From Bacteroidales bacterium (GTDB lineage Bacteria > Bacteroidota > Bacteroidia > Bacteroidales > VadinHA17): a DNA stretch of 13,926 bases. The position numbers and the translations under genes are program-made. The notes under the pieces are model-generated. The model was not told the origin of the DNA. It worked only from the letters and a program-made list of their open reading frames with translations, and did not search any database. The DNA lies in the NCBI GenBank assembly GCA_003157055.1, contig PMIG01000294.1, positions 1-13,926 of the forward strand, read 5' to 3'. Shown here piece after piece: positions 1 through 6,812 of this stretch (position 1 is its first letter; the number at the start of each line of letters is the position of its first letter).

Positions 1-1320
1 ATGAACAGCTTTGATTATCTCGTGCGCGGTAGTCTCAAGTTTCCTTGCGACTACAATTTCAGATATCATCTCAGTAACATTTGCGCCGATCATATGCGCT
101 CCGAGAAGCTCACCATAAGCATCATCGAAAATGAGCTTGACAAAACCATCCCTGGAGCCTGATGCACTTGCTTTCCCGGAAGCGGTAAAGGGAAATTTTC
201 CGACTTTGATCTTATATCCTGCATCAATGGCAGCTTTTTCCGTAAGGCCGACTGAGGCAATTTCAGGGCTTGTATAAGTGCATCCAGGAATATTATTATA
301 ATTCAATGGCTCAACATCCTTACCTGCCATTTTCTCAACACAGATTATACCCTCAGCAGATGCTACGTGAGCAAGTGCAGGGCCATGAACTATGTCGCCA
401 ATAGCAAAAATACCCGGGACAGAAGTCTTATAATAGTCATCAACTACAACCTTCCCTTTTTCTGTTTTCACACCTGTTTTCTCAAGCCCTATACCCTCGA
501 GATTAGTAGTAACGCCAACTGCTGAAAATACTATATCTGCCTCAACAACCTCTGTCCCTTTCGGGGTCTTGATATTTACCTTGCATTTTTCCCCGGAAGT
601 ATCGACTGATTCAACAGACGAATCAGTCATTATCTTCATTTTAAGCTTTCTAAATGATCGCTCCAGTTGTTTTGAAACCTCTTCATCTTCATTTGGAACG
701 ATCCTTGGGAGGAATTCAATGAGTGTCACTTCAGTGCCTATTGACTGATAGAAGCTGGCAAATTCGCTTCCAATTGCTCCTGATCCTACAACCACCAGCG
801 ATGCAGGCTGCTTTGGAAGGGTCATTGCCTCCCTGTACCCAATAATTTTTTTGCCATCCTGCTTAAGATTCGGCAGTTCTTTTGAACGTGCGCCTGTTGC
901 AATAATAATATTTTTCGCAGTCAGGATCTTCTTCTTTCCGTCTTCTTCCTCAATCTCGACCGATGTGCCTCCTGCGAGTCGACCGAAACCCTTAATGTGG
1001 GTGATGTCATTTTTTCTGAAAAGGAACTGAATTCCTTTGCTCATCCCATCTGCCACACTCCGGCTCCTGGCAATCATAGCAGCAAAGTCGGCTTTCACTT
1101 CACCCTTAACAGTGATACCGTATTCGGCAGCATGATTCAGGTATTCAAAAACCTGAGCGCTCTTAAGAAGAGACTTGGTCGGTATGCATCCCCAGTTAAG
1201 ACAGATGCCTCCAAGCTCTGCTTTCTCAATCACGGCAACCTTCATTTTTAATTGCGATGCCCTGATGGCTGCAACATAACCGCCGGGACCGCTTCCGATT
1301 ATAATAAGATCGTAATCCAT
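1..1320 (-). CDS. lpdA: Dihydrolipoyl dehydrogenase (E3), C-terminus cut by window edge
   Basis: Cytoplasmic flavoenzyme that reoxidises dihydrolipoamide on 2-oxoacid dehydrogenase complexes (or glycine cleavage) using NAD. The 440 visible residues start at an ATG at 1320 with the FAD-binding motif GSGPGG (9-14) and the redox-active disulfide in GGICLNWGCIPTK (C40, C45). The NAD-binding glycine motif GSGAIG lies at 179-184, the second FAD motif GIFAIGD at 303-309, and the dimerisation domain follows from about 345. Reading stops at the histidine of IKAVH, so the catalytic His-Glu pair of the family's HPTxxE motif falls just outside. Only about 25 residues should be missing from the usual 460-470. 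It lies 43 bases after the zinc permease gene on the same strand with no clear promoter between, so it may be read through from the transporter operon. The identification is firm; which complex it serves is not visible. Confidence 0.95.
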   Translation of the reverse strand, partial: MDYDLIIIGSGPGGYVAAIRASQLKMKVAVIEKAELGGICLNWGCIPTKSLLKSAQVFEYLNHAAEYGITVKGEVKADFAAMIARSRSVADGMSKGIQFLFRKNDITHIKGFGRLAGGTSVEIEEEDGKKKILTAKNIIIATGARSKELPNLKQDGKKIIGYREAMTLPKQPASLVVVGSGAIGSEFASFYQSIGTEVTLIEFLPRIVPNEDEEVSKQLERSFRKLKMKIMTDSSVESVDTSGEKCKVNIKTPKGTEVVEADIVFSAVGVTTNLEGIGLEKTGVKTEKGKVVVDDYYKTSVPGIFAIGDIVHGPALAHVASAEGIICVEKMAGKDVEPLNYNNIPGCTYTSPEIASVGLTEKAAIDAGYKIKVGKFPFTASGKASASGSRDGFVKLIFDDAYGELLGAHMIGANVTEMISEIVVARKLETTAHEIIKAVH

Positions 1321-1363
1321 ATTGTTTAAATTAATTCCTGCATTAAACCTCGCTGGTAGTTAA

Positions 1364-2212
1364 TTATAATTTTTTATTCTTTGCTTTCTTCCCTGTTATT
1401 CTTGATTTTTTTGCGAGAAAGAAAATGCACTTTACAGTAAGCCACAAGACAACCAGCGTAAAAATAATTGTTGCTCCGGTCGGAATCCCGGCAAAAAATG
1501 AAATTGTATATCCTGCCGCAGTCCCGATAAACCCTGATATAACAGACCATAAAATTATCCGGGAATATACCTTTGTAAAGATCATTGCAATATTTGGGGG
1601 AATTGTCAGAAGCGAGAGTACGAGCACTATTCCTGCCATCCTGATATTCAAAACTATAGTCAGGGCAACAAGAGCAGTCGTTACATACTTGAATATATTT
1701 ACATAGGGTGAATATGTCCGGGCAAATGACTCATCGAAAGAAATATAAAGTATAGTGCGATAGAATGCGCTGAAATATATTATAAGTAAAACCGACATTA
1801 TCCCGAGGGCAATTATATCGGCGTTAGTTACAGTAAGAATGCTGCCAAAAAGGTAGCTCATGAGGTTTGGCGAATAACCAGGAGTAAGATAAATAAATAT
1901 GATACCGACTGCCATGCCGAAAGCCCATAGTATACCAATAGCAGAATCTTCCCTGATTTTTTGATTTACAGAGAGGTATTCAACTCCAAGTGCTGATAGA
2001 ATGCCAAAAATGGCAGCTCCAACTACTGGGTTGAACCCGAAAAAGTATCCTATTCCTATTCCTCCGAATGAAGCATGGGTTATTCCGCCGCTCAGAAATA
2101 CCATTCTCCTGGAAACAATATATGAACCTGCAAGGCCTGCTGTAATGCTGGCGAATATCGCCCCTAGCAATCCCTTGATAATAAAATCGTATTGAAATAT
2201 ACTTCCTCCCAC
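1364..2212 (-). CDS. znuB: Metal (zinc-type) ABC transporter permease, ABC-3 family
   Basis: Inner-membrane permease of a cluster A-I metal importer, moving Zn2+ (possibly Mn2+) delivered by the lipoprotein encoded two genes upstream. The 282 residues are almost wholly hydrophobic, with at least seven membrane segments. They carry family landmarks: RRMVFLSGGITHASFGG (35-51), EDSAIGILWAFG, SFDESFART in the cytoplasmic coupling loop, and LLTIPPNIA. A lysine-rich tail ends the protein. Length is normal for ZnuB/TroC (260-290). The start is GTG, overlapping the ATPase gene's stop in the string TAGTG, so translation is probably coupled; the next in-frame ATG (residue 37) is inside conserved sequence. 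The family is clear; zinc rather than manganese is inferred from the binding protein. Confidence 0.92.
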   Translation of the reverse strand: MGGSIFQYDFIIKGLLGAIFASITAGLAGSYIVSRRMVFLSGGITHASFGGIGIGYFFGFNPVVGAAIFGILSALGVEYLSVNQKIREDSAIGILWAFGMAVGIIFIYLTPGYSPNLMSYLFGSILTVTNADIIALGIMSVLLIIYFSAFYRTILYISFDESFARTYSPYVNIFKYVTTALVALTIVLNIRMAGIVLVLSLLTIPPNIAMIFTKVYSRIILWSVISGFIGTAAGYTISFFAGIPTGATIIFTLVVLWLTVKCIFFLAKKSRITGKKAKNKKL

Positions 2213-2964
2213 TAGCTGTGATTATGTTGTTTAAGTACAGTATGCGGCACATCTCCATGAGTTATCAGCTGGATGGGACAGCCATAATCAAGTAACTGTT
2301 CATTTGTAATTTCAGATGAAGGGTGATAATGCAGGCTCCTGTTTACGCATGCGTAAGATTTGATATGTGATGATATCATCCCGATGTCGTGCGATACCAT
2401 CAGGATTGCCATGCGGCCGTTAAGCTCCTTCAGCTTCTCATAAAAATCATTCTCAAATGTTGAGTCGACGAAATTGCCGGGCTCATCGAGAAGCAGTAAC
2501 CTGGGGTTGCCAATTATTGCCCGGCCCAGGAAAACCCGCTGCAGCTGACCTCCGGAAAGTTCATTCATGGGAGATTTTTCAAGTCCTTTAAGCCCAAGCT
2601 CGCTGATCACCATGCTTGCCCTTTTCTTATCGTCTAATGACATCCTGGAGAGAATCTTCTTTTTAATCATCATACCGGAGAGAACAACATCGGTTACGGT
2701 GACGGGGTAATTTATATCGCCTGTAGCTATCTGCGGAAGGTACCCGATAGTGTTTGCACTTAAAAGTTCATTGTTGAAAGTAATGGTCCCTTTTATGGGT
2801 TTCAGCAATCCGAGTATTATCTTGAGAAGCGTTGTTTTTCCTCCACCGTTGGGACCTATCACCCCAATAAAATCATTTTCGTTCACTTTGAAATTAATAT
2901 CCTGGAGTACGATATTGCTATCGTACGATGCAGAAAGTGATTTTATTTCAAGAAGATAAGCCAT
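2212..2964 (-). CDS. znuC: Metal (zinc-type) ABC transporter ATP-binding protein
   Basis: Cytoplasmic ATPase that powers the metal importer. All ABC hallmarks are present in 250 residues: Walker A GPNGGGKTT (37-45), Q-loop glutamine 78 in GYLPQ, signature LSGGQ (136-140), Walker B LLLLDEPG (156-163) and H-loop histidine 192 in VSHD. The C-terminus, from about residue 228, is CPIQLITHGDVPHTVLKQHNHS-like with histidines at 236, 241, 247 and 249. A His-containing tail of this kind is common in zinc-type ATPases and might sense cytoplasmic metal (inference). The ATG is 8 bases after the stop of the binding-protein gene, and the stop overlaps the permease start by one base, so the three genes form a tight operon. 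Confidence 0.93.
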   Translation of the reverse strand: MAYLLEIKSLSASYDSNIVLQDINFKVNENDFIGVIGPNGGGKTTLLKIILGLLKPIKGTITFNNELLSANTIGYLPQIATGDINYPVTVTDVVLSGMMIKKKILSRMSLDDKKRASMVISELGLKGLEKSPMNELSGGQLQRVFLGRAIIGNPRLLLLDEPGNFVDSTFENDFYEKLKELNGRMAILMVSHDIGMISSHIKSYACVNRSLHYHPSSEITNEQLLDYGCPIQLITHGDVPHTVLKQHNHS

Positions 2965-2972
2965 CCCTGAGA

Positions 2973-3845
2973 TTATTTGTTCTTCTGAGTAAAACTATTA
3001 TAAAGGGCATCGATTATATCATTTGTCGACTTCAGCCAGTTCTCCGACAGCGGGTCAATCGTAACGACATGACCTCCTATTTCACGGGCAATTTCCCTTG
3101 CGTTTTTACTGTCGTACTCTTTCTGGATAAATATTGTCTTTAAATTATTCACAGCTGCAAAGTCAATAAGTTCCTTTAACCTTGAAGGAGGAGGTTCTTT
3201 TCCCTCAAATTCCACTGCAATCTCTTTCAGCCTATAGTCCCTGGCAAGGTAAGCCAGGTTGGGATGATAGATTATAAATGATTCCCCGGAGAATCCGGCA
3301 AAAAGAGATTTTGCTCTTACATCAGTCGCTTTTATCTTTAAAATCAGGCTATCACAGTTTGACTGATATCTCTGACTATCAGAGGGATTAATCTGGCATA
3401 AAAGGTCTTTTACTTCAGCAGCCATTGCCAATGCACAGGCAGGTGAAACCCAGTAATGAGGATCTGCTCCCTCCGAATACCCACCTTCATGCTTATCTGA
3501 TGAGGCTATCAGATCAATTTTATCTCCAAGCGATAACCTTTTCATGGTTTTATTAATCTCATAAAACCTGTCGAGCCACGTCATCTCAAATCCAAGATAT
3601 CCATTGCTGATGTAAGCGACTGATTGCCGCAGCCTGTTGATCTGACCTGGATATGGTTCATATATATGAGGATTTGATCCCGGAGGAACCATTATGTTCA
3701 CCTTGAAATCATTTCCAGCTATCTCCTTTACAAAATAGCTGTATGGAGCTATACTGACGGTAATTATTCTTCCTCCTGTTTCAGGGGAATTCCTGTTACA
3801 GGACAAGCAGGGTATAATTGCAAGAAAAAATAATAGTTTCTTCAT
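2973..3845 (-). CDS. znuA: Metal-binding lipoprotein of zinc-type ABC transporter (ZnuA/TroA family)
   Basis: Periplasmic, lipid-anchored binding protein that captures Zn2+ (or Mn2+) for the adjacent permease and ATPase. I place the start at the ATG at 3845 because GGAG lies just upstream and the next residues, MKKLLFFLAIIPCLSC, form a lipoprotein signal with Cys16. An upstream in-frame ATG at 3947 would add 34 residues before this signal and overlap the promoter region. The result is 290 residues, normal for the family. Expected ligands are visible: H60 in GSNPHIYEP, H130 in DPHYW, H194 in YHPNLAYLA and D264 in TIDPLSENW. A third His, not Glu, is the zinc/TroA pattern and argues against a strict manganese PsaA type. 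The loop before H130 holds only one extra His (K-H119-E), so the long His-rich loop of many ZnuA proteins is absent. First gene of the minus-strand operon. Confidence 0.9.
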   Translation of the reverse strand: MKKLLFFLAIIPCLSCNRNSPETGGRIITVSIAPYSYFVKEIAGNDFKVNIMVPPGSNPHIYEPYPGQINRLRQSVAYISNGYLGFEMTWLDRFYEINKTMKRLSLGDKIDLIASSDKHEGGYSEGADPHYWVSPACALAMAAEVKDLLCQINPSDSQRYQSNCDSLILKIKATDVRAKSLFAGFSGESFIIYHPNLAYLARDYRLKEIAVEFEGKEPPPSRLKELIDFAAVNNLKTIFIQKEYDSKNAREIAREIGGHVVTIDPLSENWLKSTNDIIDALYNSFTQKNK

Positions 3846-3869
3846 ATCTCCAAATCTCAAGGCAGGGTA

Positions 3870-3877
3870 CAAATTTA
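3870..3877 (-). promoter_or_regulatory. Candidate -7 promoter box of the zinc transporter operon
   Basis: On the minus strand this reads TAAATTTG, an exact fit to the Bacteroidota -7 consensus TAnnTTTG. It would start transcription about 18 bases before the lipoprotein ATG at 3845. A TTTG further upstream is too close (13-base spacer) to be a standard -33 element, so the promoter may be weak or factor-dependent. It touches the left arm of the inverted repeat described next. Confidence 0.4.
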
Positions 3878-3907
3878 ACATATAAGAGAACAAATGGTTT
3901 ATGTGTT
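3877..3907. promoter_or_regulatory. Inverted repeat, candidate metal-regulator operator
   Basis: The arms AACATATAA (3877-3885) and TTATGTGTT (3899-3907) are complementary at 8 of 9 positions around a 13-base centre. The left arm abuts the minus-strand -7 box, and the right arm overlaps the TTG of the plus-strand promoter. A dimeric repressor bound here could close both promoters. A Fur/Zur-like or DtxR/MntR-like factor would be the natural guess given the zinc transporter, but no regulator gene is in the window. AT-rich dyads also arise by chance. Confidence 0.35.
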
Positions 3908-3933
3908 GTAAATAAAATAATATACTATTTTTG
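3906..3933 (+). promoter_or_regulatory. Candidate promoter for the 164-residue protein gene
   Basis: TTG at 3906-3908, then a 17-base spacer, then TATTTTTG at 3926-3933, which fits TAnnTTTG exactly. The spacer is slightly shorter than the usual 19-21. Transcription would begin near 3940, about 17 bases before the ATG at 3957. Confidence 0.4.
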
Positions 3934-3956
3934 ATCTGGATAATCAAGGTGTCCGG

Positions 3957-4451
3957 ATGAAGAATAAAGGAGAGATACTAGCTACGATTCTGAAAGATTT
4001 TAAAGATTGTTATTTCTTCCTCCATAATACCAAAGAATTCAGTACTGTTGAAAAGATTATGGCGGAAGGGTTCATTTTCGAGAGTCAGATGCCTCATTCA
4101 ACTGACCGGGTAAACCCAAATGAACCAATCGAGATCACCTATTTTTTTTTCCAGAGAAAGGATTACGGGCTCTATACCATTATCATTTCAGTACCCAAAA
4201 CTACTTATGACAACTATTCAGATGCCTCAAACAAGTATGATACCGGTATAGAGGAAGTGATGACCATATCTGACCCTTATTTAGGTGAAAATGATGAACC
4301 TGTATACACCATTTCTCCAAAGCATATACTTGGTTACTTCAATATCAGGACCTCCGAATTCTTTCAAAATATTAACTGGGACCCGCTGTTTGACAACAGC
4401 CTGATCAAACTGCCTTCGAAAAAGCCAGTCAAACCTGACAGGCAGCAATAA
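3957..4451 (+). CDS. Conserved-looking hypothetical protein, 164 residues
   Basis: I do not recognise this protein. It opens with an amphipathic helix-like stretch (KGEILATILKDFKDCYFFLHN) and has no signal peptide or membrane segment, so it is probably cytoplasmic. The middle is rich in Tyr, Phe, Asp and Pro, with alternating strands (ITYFFFQRKDYGLYTIIISVP). The tail is basic (KLPSKKPVKPDRQQ). No cysteine pair, His cluster or nucleotide-binding motif is visible; there is one Cys, at position 18. The codons for FFF include a run of nine T bases (4142-4150), a possible slippage site. It diverges from the zinc transporter operon across a 111-base spacer that holds candidate promoters for both and an inverted repeat, so shared control by metal is possible but unproven. 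It converges on the secreted coiled-coil gene. Codon use resembles its neighbours, and a promoter box precedes it, so I judge it real. Confidence 0.75.
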   Translation: MKNKGEILATILKDFKDCYFFLHNTKEFSTVEKIMAEGFIFESQMPHSTDRVNPNEPIEITYFFFQRKDYGLYTIIISVPKTTYDNYSDASNKYDTGIEEVMTISDPYLGENDEPVYTISPKHILGYFNIRTSEFFQNINWDPLFDNSLIKLPSKKPVKPDRQQ

Positions 4452-4483
4452 ATAAGCAACTAAAGGGAGAAGGACACTGGAAA

Positions 4484-4526
4484 AAGCAAAAAAAATGAGG
4501 CCGGCCCCTGCAGACCAGCCTCATTT
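4484..4526 (-). terminator. Intrinsic terminator of the secreted coiled-coil protein gene
   Basis: A perfect 9-base-pair stem (AAATGAGGC at 4493-4501 with GCCTCATTT at 4518-4526) encloses a 16-base loop. On the minus strand it is followed by a T-rich stretch (the complement of the A tract at 4484-4495), as expected of a rho-independent terminator about 45 bases after the stop at 4572. On the plus strand only three T follow the stem, so it would end the 164-residue gene less well. Confidence 0.75.
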
Positions 4527-4571
4527 GAAAAGGAATGAAAAATAACGAACGTACTGAGACGCGATCAAAAA

Positions 4572-5267
4572 CTAATAAGCCTGAAGAGATATTCTAAAAT
4601 AACCTGTAGCCTTTGCAGAGTTGATCTCAAATTTCCATGCTCCTGTCTTTTCTTTATTTTCTGTTTCCGAGATTACGAATGATTTTCTCCAGTTAAGGTT
4701 TCCGGATTCATCTATCATGATATCAGAGTAGACTTTCCCGTTCGGCATAATAATCTTGATGTGGATTTCTCCTGACTTGCAGTCGCCGTTTACTGACATT
4801 ATAACTGTATTTGCCGTTGGATCGACATCGAAAGTATAATCCCTCGAGAAAGAGCTCTCCTTTACGGATTTTGAAAAATCCCATGACGCAGATTCGGAAT
4901 CGCTGTTCTGTGAATGGCCATAAAATCCAACTCCCGGTGAGAAAACAAAAGGTTCGCCATTATTGAAATTCCAGCCGTTCCCATGATTCCCGAAGTTCCT
5001 GAATGCCTTCTGATATTTATCGGAATTAAAGAACATACTATCATTCATTTTCCCCATTGCGTCTTCAAGTTCAACCCTGGATTTTTCTATCGCTTTTCTG
5101 GCTTCTTCCTGGGCTAACTTCTGGTCAACCATTGCCTTTTTCTGTAAATCTATTGCTTCGCTAAGCTCCTTATCCTTTTCTTCCTTTGTCTTTTCCTGTG
5201 CTACCACCTGAAAAGAACTCATTGAGATAAGAAAAATAATTGCTAATATTAAACTGCTCTTTTTCAT
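4572..5267 (-). CDS. Secreted coiled-coil protein of unknown function, divergent from two-component system
   Basis: The start is taken at the ATG at 5267, with AAGGAAG just upstream; the in-frame ATG at 5300 lies in the promoter box. The 231-residue product begins with a signal peptide (MKKSSLILAIIFLISMSSF, likely cut after VVAQ near residue 24). A highly charged helix rich in E, K, A and Q follows, from about 25 to 75 and coiled-coil-like. Next comes a Gly/Asn/Phe-rich linker (FGNHGNGWNFNNGEPF), and the C-terminal third looks beta-rich (FDVDPTANTVIMSVNGDC, IHIKIIMPNGKVYSD, GAWKFEINSAKATGYFRISLQAY). One Cys remains in the mature protein. It is probably periplasmic or surface-exposed. I do not recognise the family. 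It diverges from the kinase and regulator genes across a spacer with an 11-base repeat array, so the pair probably controls it. It could be an envelope-stress effector or a partner of the sensor domain (inference). Confidence 0.8.
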   Translation of the reverse strand: MKKSSLILAIIFLISMSSFQVVAQEKTKEEKDKELSEAIDLQKKAMVDQKLAQEEARKAIEKSRVELEDAMGKMNDSMFFNSDKYQKAFRNFGNHGNGWNFNNGEPFVFSPGVGFYGHSQNSDSESASWDFSKSVKESSFSRDYTFDVDPTANTVIMSVNGDCKSGEIHIKIIMPNGKVYSDIMIDESGNLNWRKSFVISETENKEKTGAWKFEINSAKATGYFRISLQAY

Positions 5268-5297
5268 GGCTTCCTTGTTTTGATTAATTTGGTTATT

Positions 5298-5305
5298 CAA
5301 AGATA
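5298..5305 (-). promoter_or_regulatory. Candidate -7 promoter box of the secreted coiled-coil gene
   Basis: The minus strand reads TATCTTTG, an exact TAnnTTTG match. Transcription would begin near 5292, about 25 bases before the ATG at 5267. No TTTG or TTG lies at the standard -33 distance. The GTTAAC array begins roughly there instead, the usual situation at promoters that need an activator. Confidence 0.5.
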
Positions 5306-5327
5306 ATGCCGAATAAGTACAACTTAT

Positions 5328-5355
5328 GTTAACACCAGGTTAACGCAGGGTTAAT
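5328..5355. promoter_or_regulatory. Three 11-base-spaced GTTAAC/T repeats, candidate response-regulator binding array
   Basis: GTTAAC (5328-5333), GTTAAC (5339-5344) and GTTAAT (5350-5355) are spaced by exactly 11 bases, one helical turn, so all lie on one face of the DNA. OmpR/PhoB-class regulators bind as head-to-tail dimers to direct repeats with about this period, and such a regulator is encoded at 6813-7493. The array lies about 23 to 50 bases upstream of the minus-strand -7 box and 39 or more bases upstream of the plus-strand one, so it could serve either or both genes. On the minus strand the units read approximately RTTAAC followed by CC, CT or AT. The hexamer is itself palindromic, so orientation cannot be set from the core alone. 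Confidence 0.6.
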
Positions 5356-5393
5356 GTCAGCCGCCTCTGGAGGACGCTGTCAATAAAAATCAA

Positions 5394-5401
5394 TACTTTT
5401 G
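5394..5401 (+). promoter_or_regulatory. Candidate -7 promoter box of the two-component operon
   Basis: TACTTTTG fits TAnnTTTG. Transcription would start near 5408, some 12 bases before the kinase ATG at 5420. There is no good -33 element, so activation from the upstream GTTAAC array (autoregulation) is plausible. Confidence 0.4.
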
Positions 5402-5419
5402 ATTTGTAAACCGGAAACA

Positions 5420-6796
5420 ATGAAAAAGAAGAATACAGTCCTGCTGCTCGGTATTTTTGCAATCATGATATTGATCGCTGCCCAGGTAATTATAATCAGG
5501 GGAGTATGGAATCAACAGGATCAGACTCTCAGATTCAGGTACAGGGAGCTGTCGCAACAGGCTATAAGAGAATCGAATAATGCATTTGATACGGTTTATT
5601 ATCTCCTTGAGAAACATTCTGACGATTTAGTAAAAGAACTTGATGGGATCACTGATTCTTTAAAGATGAAGGAAAAGAAAGAGGAGGTATTCGACTATTT
5701 CTCAAAAGTCCTTAACAGGGAACAGGATCTTTCACCTTATTTATTGTCATTTTTTAAAAGAATTGGCTTTGAGACCAGCTTCATCCCAAGAATTGAGATT
5801 AGTAACCTTGAGATTATAGGCAAGGATACATATACAATATACCAGAATGACTTTTTCAGAAATCAAAAACCTCCGGATGCATCTTCCCCGCGTCCAGGAA
5901 AAATGAGTTCTAATTCAAGCATACTTGTCAGCCGCTACTGGAATAGCACAGATCATTATACTTTGAATTTCGATTATTTCATTGATTTTTCCGACAAGCG
6001 GAAAATGATCCTAAAAGAGATCGCTGTATCTCTTGGAATGAGCATCTTCAGTATTTTATCGATTGTAATAATGTTCATAATAACATACCGAAACCTCATG
6101 GAAGAAAAGCGGTTATCGAATCTGAAAACCGACTTTATAAATAATATGACTCACGAGCTCAAAACCCCTCTGGCAACAATAACTGTCGCAGGAAAGACTC
6201 TTGAGATGGAACAGATCAGAAAGGACGATTCAAAGATACTGGAAACAGCAAAGCTTATTGGCAAGCAGAGCATCCATCTCAACCAACTGATCAACATGAT
6301 GCTGGAGATAAGCATGTGGGAAAGAACCGAATTCCAACTCGACAAAAAAAAGGTCGATATCGAGGAATTAATGCACGATATTGTGTTTAGTTTTAAAACC
6401 GGAGCAGGTAATCTGGCAACACTGAGTCAGAAATATAACCTGAACGGAGTAACCGCTGATATTGATATGGTCTATTTTACAACAATGATCAACAACCTTC
6501 TTTCCAATGCTGTTAAGTATTCAGAGAAGGAACCGGAAATCAGTATAGAGGGATTTACAGAAGACAGGAATCTTTGCATCAGGGTTTCGGATAACGGGAT
6601 AGGAATCAACAAAACGGACCAGAAGCATGTATTTGACAAGTTCTACAGGGCTTCTTCTGGAAACATCCATAAATACAAAGGACTGGGACTTGGGCTCTAT
6701 TACGTCAAAAAAATCGCTCTAGCCCATGGCGGAGACGTTACGGTCGACAGTAAACCGGGAAAAGGAAGTATCTTTACAGTAACAATACCTTACTAA
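5420..6796 (+). CDS. Membrane sensor histidine kinase (RprX-like)
   Basis: The sensor autophosphorylates on His and passes phosphate to the regulator encoded next. The 458 residues begin at the ATG at 5420; the TTG at 5399 overlaps the promoter box and would add seven unsupported residues. Membrane segment 1 spans about 7-27, then an extracytoplasmic sensor domain of about 170 residues with no recognised fold, and segment 2 about 200-223. The HisKA domain has its phosphoacceptor H245 in FINNMTHELKTPL. The ATPase domain shows the N box MINNLLSNAVKYS (356-368), DNGIGI (391-396), FDKFYRASSG (405-414) and GLGLGLYYVKKI (421-432). No HAMP domain is obvious; the linker after segment 2 is short. It resembles the RprX type of Bacteroidota, but the specific signal cannot be read. 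The regulator gene starts 16 bases downstream, so they are one operon. The 5' neighbour on the other strand is a likely target. Confidence 0.93.
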   Translation: MKKKNTVLLLGIFAIMILIAAQVIIIRGVWNQQDQTLRFRYRELSQQAIRESNNAFDTVYYLLEKHSDDLVKELDGITDSLKMKEKKEEVFDYFSKVLNREQDLSPYLLSFFKRIGFETSFIPRIEISNLEIIGKDTYTIYQNDFFRNQKPPDASSPRPGKMSSNSSILVSRYWNSTDHYTLNFDYFIDFSDKRKMILKEIAVSLGMSIFSILSIVIMFIITYRNLMEEKRLSNLKTDFINNMTHELKTPLATITVAGKTLEMEQIRKDDSKILETAKLIGKQSIHLNQLINMMLEISMWERTEFQLDKKKVDIEELMHDIVFSFKTGAGNLATLSQKYNLNGVTADIDMVYFTTMINNLLSNAVKYSEKEPEISIEGFTEDRNLCIRVSDNGIGINKTDQKHVFDKFYRASSGNIHKYKGLGLGLYYVKKIALAHGGDVTVDSKPGKGSIFTVTIPY

Positions 6797-6812
6797 ATTA
6801 TTTTCGGAGTAT

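Noticed and set aside
997..1251. Plus-strand open frame of 84 codons
   Set aside because: It lies antisense inside the well-supported dihydrolipoyl dehydrogenase gene and has no promoter or recognisable motif.
3846..3947. Longer start for the zinc-binding lipoprotein at 3947
   Set aside because: It would bury the lipoprotein signal 34 residues inside and run across the promoter and inverted repeat; the ATG at 3845 has GGAG before it.
5399..5419. TTG start for the histidine kinase at 5399
   Set aside because: It overlaps the candidate -7 box; the ATG at 5420 gives a normal N-terminus just before the first membrane segment.
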